From NCBI GenBank assembly GCA_900556935.1, contig USQL01000035.1, positions 1-21,834 of the forward strand: a DNA stretch of 21,834 nucleotides, read 5' to 3'. Position 1 is the stretch's first letter. Every line of letters starts with the position of its first letter. The translations under genes and the position numbers were made by a program. The notes under the pieces were generated by a model. It was not told the origin of the DNA, made no database searches, and worked only from the letters and a program-made list of their open reading frames with translations. The stretch comes from an uncultured Eubacteriales bacterium (GTDB taxonomy: Bacteria > Bacillota > Clostridia > Oscillospirales > Oscillospiraceae). Below are positions 15,752 through 21,621 of the stretch, piece by piece.

Positions 15752-15766
15752 AATGATAATCAATCG
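15752..15766. promoter_or_regulatory. Candidate PerR/Fur-type operator
   Basis: TGATAATCA, a perfect 9-bp palindrome core just past the -10, within an A/T-rich ATGATAATCAAT. It matches one half of the TGATAAT-N-ATTATCA type Fur/PerR box fully and the other half only partly. Its place over the start site fits autoregulation by the gene that follows. Confidence 0.5.
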
Positions 15767-15793
15767 CAAATAAAAGACAGAAGGAGAACATTC

Positions 15794-16210
15794 ATGGAAC
15801 AAACAAAGCAGTTTCGGAAACGGAATGCCATCCTCACCTGCCTTCGGGGGACGACGGCCCATCCCAGCGCGGAGACCCTGTATCAGATGCTCCAGAAGGA
15901 GCAGCCGGATATTTCTCTTGCGACGGTGTACCGGAACCTGGCGCTGTTCAAAAGCCAGGGGCTCATTATGAGCGTGGGCACCGTAAACGGTGTGGAGCGT
16001 TTCGATGGCAATACGAGACCCCATGTGCATTTTATCTGCACGGACTGCGGCGCTGTGCAGGATGTATCCCAGGTGGAGCAGCCGGATTATTCAGGCTACG
16101 CCCGGTACTTGGGCTGCCGCATCGATACCACCCAATTGACTTTCACCGGGGTCTGCCGGGAATGCCTGGAAAAGGCCGGTATGCCTACGGAAAGTAATAT
16201 TACTGCGTAA
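15794..16210 (+). CDS. perR: Fur-family peroxide/metal-responsive repressor, PerR type
   Basis: 138 residues. Winged-helix DNA-binding domain (about 1-70, with LATVYRNL) and a metal-binding dimer domain. The five regulatory ligands of Bacillus PerR (H37, D85, H91, H93, D104) have exact counterparts in spacing: H23, D71, H77, H79, D90. Structural zinc cysteines are C82, C85, C121 and C124. The Asp at position 71 is the PerR-type choice. The frame is open far upstream, but the ATG at 15794 with its AAGGAG site, after the promoter, is the true start. The next two genes are peroxide-defence genes of the classic PerR regulon. Confidence 0.85.
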   Translation: MEQTKQFRKRNAILTCLRGTTAHPSAETLYQMLQKEQPDISLATVYRNLALFKSQGLIMSVGTVNGVERFDGNTRPHVHFICTDCGAVQDVSQVEQPDYSGYARYLGCRIDTTQLTFTGVCRECLEKAGMPTESNITA

Positions 16211-16258
16211 CAAAACAATCAACACTCAACCAAATTCACATTTCAGGAGGATTTTATT

Positions 16259-16849
16259 ATGAAGAAGTTTGTCTGCCCCGTTTGCGGTTATGTTCTGGAA
16301 GCTGAGGCTATGCCCGAAGGCTTTGTCTGCCCCGTCTGCAAGGTCCCCGGCTCCAAGTTCAAGGTCATGGAGGAGAATAAGCTGGCTGCCGAGCATGAGC
16401 TGGGCATCTACGAGAAGACCGTCGCCAACAACCCCGACATCTCCGCCGAGGACAAGGCCTACATCCTGGAGCAGCTGAAGGCCAACTTCACCGGCGAGTG
16501 CAGCGAGGTCGGCATGTACCTGTGCATGGCCCGTGTGGCTCACCGGGAAGGCTACCCCGAAATCGGCCTGTACTGGGAGAAGGCCGCCTACGAAGAGGCC
16601 GAGCACGCCGCCAAGTTCGCTGAGATGCTGGGTTCTACCCTGGAGCCCAACATGACCGCCTCCACCAAGAAGAACCTGGCATGGCGGGTTGACTGCGAGT
16701 TCGGCGCTACCCAGGGCAAGTTCGACCTGGCTGCCTGCGCAAAGAAGAACGGCCTGGATGCCATCCACGACACCGTCCACGAAATGGCGAAGGATGAGGC
16801 CCGTCACGGCAAGGCTCTGAAGGGCCTGCTGGAGCGGTACTTCAAGTAA
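16259..16849 (+). CDS. Reverse rubrerythrin (N-terminal rubredoxin plus diiron domain)
   Basis: 196 residues. The rubredoxin-like iron site comes first (C6, C9, C24, C27), followed by a four-helix ferritin-like diiron domain with ExxH motifs at E113/H116 and E180/H183 and further carboxylates near E80. This domain order is that of clostridial reverse rubrerythrins, which reduce hydrogen peroxide and oxygen using rubredoxin as donor. An AGGAGG site precedes the ATG. It lies 48 bp after perR and 15 bp before rubredoxin, so the three genes are probably one PerR-controlled unit. Codon use is highly biased, suggesting strong expression. Confidence 0.93.
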   Translation: MKKFVCPVCGYVLEAEAMPEGFVCPVCKVPGSKFKVMEENKLAAEHELGIYEKTVANNPDISAEDKAYILEQLKANFTGECSEVGMYLCMARVAHREGYPEIGLYWEKAAYEEAEHAAKFAEMLGSTLEPNMTASTKKNLAWRVDCEFGATQGKFDLAACAKKNGLDAIHDTVHEMAKDEARHGKALKGLLERYFK

Positions 16850-16864
16850 TCCGGAGGAGAAGCC

Positions 16865-17020
16865 ATGAAGTACGAGTGCCCCTGCGGCTATGTCTATGAC
16901 CCCGCCGAAGGCGACCCCGAAAACGGAGTAGCCCCCGGCACCGCCTGGGAAGACGTTCCCGAGGACTGGGTCTGCCCCACCTGCGGCCTGGGTAAGGATG
17001 CCTTCTATCCCGCGGAGTAA
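16865..17020 (+). CDS. Rubredoxin
   Basis: 51 residues (start MKYECPCGYVYDPAEG). Rubredoxin is a small one-iron electron carrier that feeds rubrerythrin. The second iron knuckle is standard (CPTCG, C37 and C40), as are the aromatic core residues (Y9, Y11, W28, W35, F47) and GVAPGTAWEDVPEDWVCP. The first knuckle reads C5-P6-C7-G, one residue shorter than the usual CxxCG. The GGAGGAG site lies before the ATG, 15 bp after the rubrerythrin stop. The reading frame is too short to appear in most automatic ORF lists. Confidence 0.9.
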   Translation: MKYECPCGYVYDPAEGDPENGVAPGTAWEDVPEDWVCPTCGLGKDAFYPAE

Positions 17021-17030
17021 AGGAAACAAC

Positions 17031-17064
17031 AAAAGAGGAGCGGAGAAATCTGCTCCTCTTTTTT
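17031..17064 (+). terminator. Terminator after rubredoxin
   Basis: A perfect 11-bp stem AAAAGAGGAGC (17031-17041) / GCTCCTCTTTT (17052-17062) with a 10-nt loop and six Ts in all. It ends the PerR unit and marks the last native base composition before the AT-rich scar. Confidence 0.9.
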
Positions 17065-17105
17065 GCACCCCTGTGGAAAACCGGGGGAAACAAACCGGCT
17101 ACCAT

Positions 17106-17476
17106 AATTAGATGTTTCCAGAATGTGATTACCTGACTGCCTTGACAGATGCTATTTGTCGAAACGAATGCACAGGATATTTTTGTCCCCAATGTGTATT
17201 TAACGGCTTTTTATACCAGCCTGTGACATAATCGAATTCTCCTGCGCCGGTTACATTATCAAAGATGTTTCTAATTTCATCTTTTTGAGTTTCGCTCATA
17301 TACATTCCACCGACAAAGGGTGGGTTCCCCATTATATAACTCAGTTTCCCGGATGGAATGACTGTTTCCCAATCGATTTGAAGTGCGTTCCCCTCAATGA
17401 TATAAGCATTGGTTTTCAGAGGCATAAATCCAGGTGCATTAAGACAATACTTTACTGCAATAATTTTGCCGAGCCA
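17106..17476 (-). pseudogene. Fragment of an N6-adenine DNA methyltransferase (MmeI/type IIL-like)
   Basis: Read leftward, the fragment includes IEGNALQIDWE, the catalytic motif IV NPPF (in YIMGNPPFVGG), then GAGEFDYVTGWYK. After the A-run (TTTTT on the plus strand, 17208-17212) the frame must shift by one base: the continuing match (AVKYTLGTKISCAFVSTNS, then CQGSQVITFWKHLI) lies in another frame. Restoring one A in the run joins the two parts. Both ends of the gene are missing: an in-frame stop precedes codon 1 of the fragment at 17477-17479, and similarity ends near 17106. It is AT-rich and probably came from a lost restriction or mobile element. Family call from motifs only. Confidence 0.7.
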
Positions 17477-17912
17477 TTAAACTTGTGCGGTCTTTCTCTT
17501 GGTGCAGTTCTGGCATTGAATTATGCTATCGTCTTTCCGCAGCGAGTAAAGTCGCTTATACTTATTGCGCCGCAGTATAATATGCCGAAATTTCTGCTCA
17601 AAGTGCAGAATGTATTATTTAAATTTATGCCAAAAAGTCAGTTTGAAGATATTGGACTAACAAAAAAAGGACTTTATTACCCTTACTAATTCTATGGCTG
17701 ATATGGATTTTACAAGCGGTCTTGAAAATGTTTCTTGCCCTGTACTTGTTCTTTGTGGCGAAAAGGATAATGTAAATAAAAAAGCGGCTATAAAGATTGC
17801 TGAAAAATTATCAAGAGCAAAATTCAGCATGATTGAAAATTCAGGACATGAGGTTAATATCGATAATCCGAATGGGCTTGCTAAGGCAATAGAGGCATTA
17901 AATGTTGATTAA
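17471..17912 (+). pseudogene. Alpha/beta hydrolase, N-terminally truncated and frameshifted
   Basis: The frame begins abruptly at the methyltransferase junction with EPLNLCGLSLGAVLALNYA. GLSLG is the nucleophile elbow of the alpha/beta hydrolase fold. It runs to KSQFEDIGLTKK, where a run of seven As (17652-17658) shifts the frame into an early stop at 17689. The true continuation, DFITLTNSMADMDF, is in the next frame and leads to the C-terminal catalytic Asp (LCGEKDNV) and His (NSGHEVNI), ending at 17912. Removing one A restores the gene. The N-terminal third, with the oxyanion-hole region, is absent, so it is not functional even if the frameshift is an error. Confidence 0.75.
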
Positions 17913-18114
17913 GATATATTGATGCTGAAAATTGTTTTGATAAAAAACCTGAAAATTTATGAACTTCTGGTTAGTACAAAAGTACGCACTTGCATGAATT
18001 AATCAAACACTATACCTCTCCCAACCAATGGTTGAATTTGATAATTCTACTTACAGTTCGTGTACAAGAGCTGATAAAGATTGTAAAGTGTAGCATGAAA
18101 GGAGCCATATTGTA
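17913..18114. other. AT-rich spacer without a supported gene
   Basis: About 200 bp. A 21-codon frame (18028-18093) has no ribosome site. I see no promoter I would defend and no RNA gene. The only clear signal is the ribosome site GAAAGGAG just before the regulator gene at 18115. Confidence 0.5.
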
Positions 18115-18933
18115 ATGAATCAAATTGATACAGGAAAGTTTATTGCTAGTTGCAGAAAAGAAAAAGGATTGACACAAGCACAATTAGCAGAAAAGTTAAA
18201 CATTACTGACAGAGCTGTTTCCAAATGGGAAACAGGAAAATGTATGCCCGATTCATCTATTATGTTGGAACTTTGCAATATTTTAGATGTTACGGTCAAT
18301 GAACTATTAAGTGGGGAGAGGATAGAAATGAATAATTACGAAGAAAAATTCAATGAAAATCTCATTGAATTAAAAAGAAAAGATGAAAATAACATGAACA
18401 AAAATGCTATAATATCAACAATATACACAATCGCTATGGTTATTGGTATTCTGGTATGTTGTATATGTGATATTGCTATTTCAGGTACGTTTACATGGTC
18501 ACTTATTGTGCTTAGTTCTGTCTTGGTTGCATGGATAGCCTCTTTCCCGGTTGTATTGTTGGGAAAGAAGGGTGTGTTGGTGGCGATGATTGCTATTAGT
18601 ATTCTCATTGTACCTTTTATGTACATATTAAGTATTTTGATAAACGTCAATGAGGTATTCCGCATTGGCGCGATTATGTCGATTAGTTCCCTTGTATTTT
18701 TGTGGATAATTTATATTATGTATCGTCGACTTAAGGAACGAAAACTATTGGCAACAGGAATTACATTCTTGTTTGCAATCCCGTTTACATGTTTGATAAA
18801 CGGTACATTGTCAAAAATGATTGGCGAGCCTGTAATTGATATTTGGGATATATTATCTGTATTTATTCTGTTTATAATAGCAGTCGCTTTTATCATTGGT
18901 GATTATGCAAAGAAAAAAGGTTATATAAGATAA
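18115..18933 (+). CDS. Xre-family regulator with six membrane helices
   Basis: 272 residues. The N-terminal helix-turn-helix (about 6-66; KGLTQAQLAEKLNITDRAVSKWE) is of the Xre/Cro type found in many Firmicute regulators. A charged linker (about 70-95) leads to six hydrophobic segments at about 97-120, 127-149, 153-176, 182-203, 210-231 and 245-264. It would be a membrane-bound regulator, perhaps reading a membrane or ligand signal directly; the target is unknown. An AAAGGAG site precedes the ATG, and a terminator follows. It is the only intact gene of the AT-rich segment, and its codon use differs sharply from the flanking genes, indicating acquisition. Confidence 0.85.
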   Translation: MNQIDTGKFIASCRKEKGLTQAQLAEKLNITDRAVSKWETGKCMPDSSIMLELCNILDVTVNELLSGERIEMNNYEEKFNENLIELKRKDENNMNKNAIISTIYTIAMVIGILVCCICDIAISGTFTWSLIVLSSVLVAWIASFPVVLLGKKGVLVAMIAISILIVPFMYILSILINVNEVFRIGAIMSISSLVFLWIIYIMYRRLKERKLLATGITFLFAIPFTCLINGTLSKMIGEPVIDIWDILSVFILFIIAVAFIIGDYAKKKGYIR

Positions 18934-18962
18934 TTTCAGTTTCACGGATGTTTCGGAATTAG

Positions 18963-19002
18963 AATAGCCTTATCCTTCTATGTGAATGGATAGGGCTATT
19001 TT
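18963..19002 (+). terminator. Terminator of the membrane Xre regulator
   Basis: AATAGCCTTATCC (18963-18975) pairs with GGATAGGGCTATT (18988-19000) through 13 pairs including one G-T, with a 12-nt loop and a TTTT end. Confidence 0.8.
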
Positions 19003-19017
19003 GCGGTTGTGGGGCGA

Positions 19018-19398
19018 TTATCTCGCCCCTTTATCGCTGTTTCGGTAAGGTTGACTGGCATTCTGCCTATCAGCCTTTTCTTGATACCTCTGTAACTTTT
19101 CATGCATTGATTCAGTTTTTGGAGTGGCTTTCTCTCCGTAAGTTTCATTCCATTTTGCACATTCTTTCTGATATGTGTCTGTGATATGCTGTGCGGTGTA
19201 GAATGCGGTGTAGAAATCATGCACTGTTGCAAATCCATGTTGTCTGACGATACTGGATAATCCGGCTTTTAGGGTTCGGATCTCTTCGGTTTTGGTGGCA
19301 ATTCTGTTTTCAAGCTCCTTTTTCTTGGTAAGCCTTGCAAGTCCCTTCAAGTCGCTTAATTCAATCTCCAGTTTTGTCCGTTTACGCTCTGCTTCAAA
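19018..19398 (-). pseudogene. C-terminal fragment, probably of a MobA/MobL-like mobilization protein
   Basis: A leftward frame with no proper ATG start (the only in-frame candidate is a TTG at 19350, with the frame open beyond it). It is charged and coiled-coil-like: EAERKRTKLEIELSDLK, LTKKKELENRIATKTEEI, then GFATVHDFYTAFYTA, and ends YQEKADRQNASQPYRNSDKG-type before a stop at 19018-19020. The style matches the C-terminal tail of relaxase or mobilization proteins of clostridial conjugative elements, as I recall them; this is a weak family call. It joins the cupin fragment tail-to-tail in opposite directions near 19395-19410. Confidence 0.45.
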
Positions 19399-19578
19399 GA
19401 TAAAGCCATAATTGATGGAGAAAAAATCAGCCTTTCAACTGGAGACTGGCTAAAAATCGCACCTGCTGCAAAGCGTCAGTTTTTTGCATCCGATATTTCC
19501 GGAATTACTTATATCTGCATACAGGTAAAAGAAAATTCTCTGGAACATTTTACAGCAGAGGACGCCGTAATCGGCTAA
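19399..19578 (+). pseudogene. 3' end of a cupin-domain protein gene
   Basis: About 59 codons in frame, ending at TAA 19576-19578. It reads KAIIDGEKISLSTGDWLKIA, then PAAKRQFFAS, SGITYICIQVKENSLE and a final DAVIG. The first part matches the last strands of a cupin barrel (G-x-W-x-x-I and P-x-x-x-R-Q-F). There is no start codon or ribosome site, and the 5' half is missing. Upstream lies an opposite-strand fragment, so the gene was cut by recombination. Confidence 0.6.
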
Positions 19579-19800
19579 TTAAAAGTAATTATTTACAGAA
19601 ATGTACAGTTCCCGATAAGCTAAGAACTGCGCATTTCTTTTTCCTGTATTCGCTGTCCCTCGGATTTCCTCATGATAGAAATAATGGTTTCCCCACTTTT
19701 GGTAAAACAGTAGAATTATATCAGGGAATGTCGTGAAAATCTACTACTAATGTAAAAAACCACGATGATTGCACAAGTTAAAATTCTTTGAAAAAATTCC
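19579..19800. other. AT-rich region with no supported gene
   Basis: About 220 bp between the cupin end and the GC-rich hairpins. A leftward frame ending near 19624 (containing SGETIISIMRKSEGQRIQ) might be a remnant of another gene, but it is too short to name. No ribosome site and no RNA gene are seen. Confidence 0.4.
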
Positions 19801-19810
19801 GATAATACGC

Positions 19811-19836
19811 CGTAGGGGCAAGCTGGCCCCCCTACG
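19811..19836. repeat. GC-rich hairpin, REP-like (CGTAGGGG / CCCCTACG)
   Basis: An 8-bp perfect inverted repeat with a 10-nt loop, just where the base composition returns to GC-rich. Its form resembles the intergenic hairpins common in Oscillospiraceae-type genomes (recalled, not searched). Confidence 0.5.
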
Positions 19837-19859
19837 TTCCCCTGAGGAATATCGCAATC

Positions 19860-19888
19860 GGCCCGCCCCTGGTGAAAAGGGGCGGGCC
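19860..19888 (-). terminator. Strong GC hairpin after a truncated leftward gene
   Basis: An 11-bp perfect stem GGCCCGCCCCT (19860-19870) / AGGGGCGGGCC (19878-19888), with a 7-nt loop. It stands 10 nt past the stop (19899-19901) of the leftward membrane-protein remnant, where a terminator would be, but has no T-run on either strand. Confidence 0.4.
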
Positions 19889-19898
19889 GGAGTGTTTT

Positions 19899-20003
19899 CT
19901 ATGGGGGTTGGGCAATCAGGCTCATGAGCTGGGCGACGATGAGGCCGCCGCCGGTGCCGATGATGCCGATGTTTGCCAGGGAGGCCACGGCGCAGCTGAA
20001 TAA
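19899..20003 (-). pseudogene. 3' remnant of a membrane-protein gene
   Basis: Leftward frame ending at TAG (19899-19901). It reads SCAVASLANIGIIGTGGGL, then IVAQLMSLIAQPP: one hydrophobic, glycine-rich helix, in the GC-rich codon style of the native genes. The GC-rich stretch stops near 20000, and beyond it the sequence is an AT-rich promoter region, so the 5' part seems lost. It may be the surviving end of a native gene broken when foreign DNA entered. The family is not recognised, and a chance open frame is possible. Confidence 0.35.
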
Positions 20004-20064
20004 GCTTATATACCACAAATTCCCGGGATTTGTCCACAGAAAGGTGAATAATCCGAGGGGTTTA

Positions 20065-20150
20065 ATTATATAGGCAGTAATTCGCCGCTGTGGTTCATTA
20101 TAATCTGAAAAATTGCCTATATAATGAAAGTATCATTTTACTGTATAGGC
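20065..20150. promoter_or_regulatory. Inverted-repeat-rich promoter region of the helix-turn-helix pair
   Basis: ATTATATAGGCA (20065-20076) and TGCCTATATAAT (20114-20125) form a perfect 12-bp inverted repeat separated by 37 bp, and a further TATAGGC lies at 20144-20150. CATTATA (20096-20102) and TATAATG (20120-20126) form a second, nested repeat. The right arm contains a TATAAT -10 (20120-20125) with a possible TTCATT -35 at 20095-20100. The layout fits autoregulation by the Xre-type protein encoded next. Confidence 0.55.
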
Positions 20151-20160
20151 GGTTGCGCGG

Positions 20161-20493
20161 ATGGATTACTTTCAAATCGGCCAGAGAATTCGAAAGCTGC
20201 GGAGGGCCCGGGGGCTGTCTCAGGAGGAGCTGGCGGAAAAGGTGAATATCTCCGTTACCCATATGAGCCATATTGAAACCGGCAATACCAAGCTGAGTTT
20301 GCCTGTGTTTGTGGAGATTGCCAGGGCTCTGGAGGTGGGCACGGACGATTTGCTAGGCCAGACGGATGAGAAAACCGCCAGCAAGGCCCTTGCGGAGATT
20401 GCCCAGGTGCTGGAGGGCTGCACCGCCCAGGAGGCCAGGGTAATTGCGGATGTGGCAAAGGCGGCCAAGGCCGCCATGGATCGATTTCTGTGA
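20161..20493 (+). CDS. Xre-family helix-turn-helix regulator
   Basis: 110 residues. The helix-turn-helix spans about 7-62 (RIRKLRRARGLSQEELAEKV, then NISVTHMSHIETGNTKLS). The rest is a helical, Ala-rich tail with no ligand domain visible. The ATG at 20161 has no good ribosome site; the proposed -10 would give a leader of about 30 nt. The downstream gene overlaps or nearly overlaps, so they form a unit. Target likely includes its own inverted-repeat promoter region (inference). Confidence 0.85.
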   Translation: MDYFQIGQRIRKLRRARGLSQEELAEKVNISVTHMSHIETGNTKLSLPVFVEIARALEVGTDDLLGQTDEKTASKALAEIAQVLEGCTAQEARVIADVAKAAKAAMDRFL

Positions 20494-20516
20494 TTTGTGA
20501 GAGCGGAGGGGAGAAT

Positions 20517-20909
20517 ATGAAAGAGGAGCTTCCGGACCTGGACCGATTTTTTGCGGAGCACCGGCTGGTGCGGCACGAGGAGAGCGTCCGGGAGGTGCTG
20601 GATGTCCTCCTCCGGGAGCGGCGCATGACAAAGGCGGAGCTTTCCAAGCGGGCCTGTGTCAACGAGAGCTATCTGTACGAGATTCTCTCCGGGCGGAAAA
20701 GACCCTCCCGGGACCGGATGCTGTGCCTTTGCTTCGGCCTGGGGCTAAGCCTGGAGGAGAGCCAGGAAATCCTGCGCAGATGCGGCTATGAGAAGCTGTT
20801 CCCAAAGCGGAAGCGGGATGCCCTCCTGTGCAGGTGCCTGGAAAACGGGTGGGATGTACTCCGGACCAATGAGGTGCTGTTCGACGAAAATATGCAGACG
20901 CTGTACTGA
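20517..20909 (+). CDS. Second small helix-turn-helix protein
   Basis: 130 residues. A divergent Xre-like helix-turn-helix lies at about 33-85 (RRMTKAELSKRACVNESYLY, EILSGRKRPSRDRM). It is preceded by a short acidic N-terminus and followed by a Cys/Arg-containing tail (RRCGYEKLFPKRKRDALLCRCL). A GTG at 20490 overlaps the stop of the preceding gene, but the ATG at 20517 has a GGAGGGG site and is preferred. The tail does not match a domain I recognise. The pair may act together as regulators. Confidence 0.75.
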   Translation: MKEELPDLDRFFAEHRLVRHEESVREVLDVLLRERRMTKAELSKRACVNESYLYEILSGRKRPSRDRMLCLCFGLGLSLEESQEILRRCGYEKLFPKRKRDALLCRCLENGWDVLRTNEVLFDENMQTLY

Positions 20910-20916
20910 TTCTTTT

Positions 20917-21594
20917 CTACAGACGGACCTCCACAAAATCCGCGATGCGCATTTCCGCCGGGGAGACAAAGCAGTCCACGGCCAGAACCCGCACACCGGC
21001 AGCGGCCGCCTGACGGAGGGCGGAGCCGAAGTCCGGGTCGGTTATGTCGTTGGGGTGGAGAAAACGCACCGGCTTCATCTGGATGACGAACAGGACATAG
21101 GCCCCGAAGCCCTCCTGGGCGGCCCTTTGCAGACCCCGCAGGTGCTTGGCCCCCCGCTGGGTGGGGGCATCCGGGAAGGCACAGATGCCCTGCTCCTCCA
21201 GGGTAACACCCTTGACCTCCAAAAAACAGGGCTTTCCGTCCTTTTGGAAGGAAAAATCGAATCGGGAATCCCCGTGGACGGTTTCGGGCCGCAGGTTCGT
21301 GATGGGGCCCAGTCCACCGGAGAGCAGCCATTCCTTCACGGCGGCATTGGGGGCCTGGGAGTCCATATTGATAAGGTACGGCCCCTTCCGGACGCAGATC
21401 AAATCGTATTGGGTCTTTCGGGCGGTGCTGTCAAAGTGCTGGCAGAAAACCTCCGCCCCGGGCACCAGCAGCTCCCGGCATCGGCCGGTATTTTTCACAT
21501 GGACGGTTTCCAGTTGCCCGTCTATCTCCACATGGGCGATAAACCGGTTGGGCCGCTCCCGGAAAATCCCCGGGCGTATATTTTCGTAGATCAT
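20917..21594 (-). CDS. sfsA: SfsA family DNA/RNA nuclease-like protein
   Basis: 225 residues, the usual length. SfsA has an N-terminal OB-like part and a PD-(D/E)xK nuclease core; in E. coli it was first seen as a sugar-fermentation stimulation protein. Landmarks: RFIAHVEIDG (18-27), HVKNTGRCRELL (32-43), SRFDFSFQ, FLEVKGVTLEE and FPDAPTQRGAKHL. The frame opens at 21657, but the ATG at 21594 with a GGAGG site (about 10 nt away) gives the family-typical N-terminus MIYENIRPGIF. It converges with the helix-turn-helix pair, the two stop codons lying 7 bp apart. Confidence 0.9.
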   Translation of the reverse strand: MIYENIRPGIFRERPNRFIAHVEIDGQLETVHVKNTGRCRELLVPGAEVFCQHFDSTARKTQYDLICVRKGPYLINMDSQAPNAAVKEWLLSGGLGPITNLRPETVHGDSRFDFSFQKDGKPCFLEVKGVTLEEQGICAFPDAPTQRGAKHLRGLQRAAQEGFGAYVLFVIQMKPVRFLHPNDITDPDFGSALRQAAAAGVRVLAVDCFVSPAEMRIADFVEVRL

Positions 21595-21621
21595 AGATGC
21601 AGGTCCTCCGGAATCTGAAAG

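Noticed and set aside
15536..15793. Extension of perR upstream into rnfB
   Set aside because: It would cross the Rnf terminator and the perR promoter; the ATG at 15794 has a ribosome site and the family N-terminus.
16193..16204. AGTAATATTACT palindrome before the rubrerythrin gene as an operator
   Set aside because: It lies in the last codons of perR, is short, A/T-only at the centre, and no promoter follows it clearly.
18028..18093. A 21-codon frame upstream of the membrane Xre regulator as a leader peptide
   Set aside because: No ribosome site and no related structure.
17913..18114. A gene or small RNA in the AT-rich spacer
   Set aside because: All frames are short, and no promoter-hairpin-T-run set is seen.
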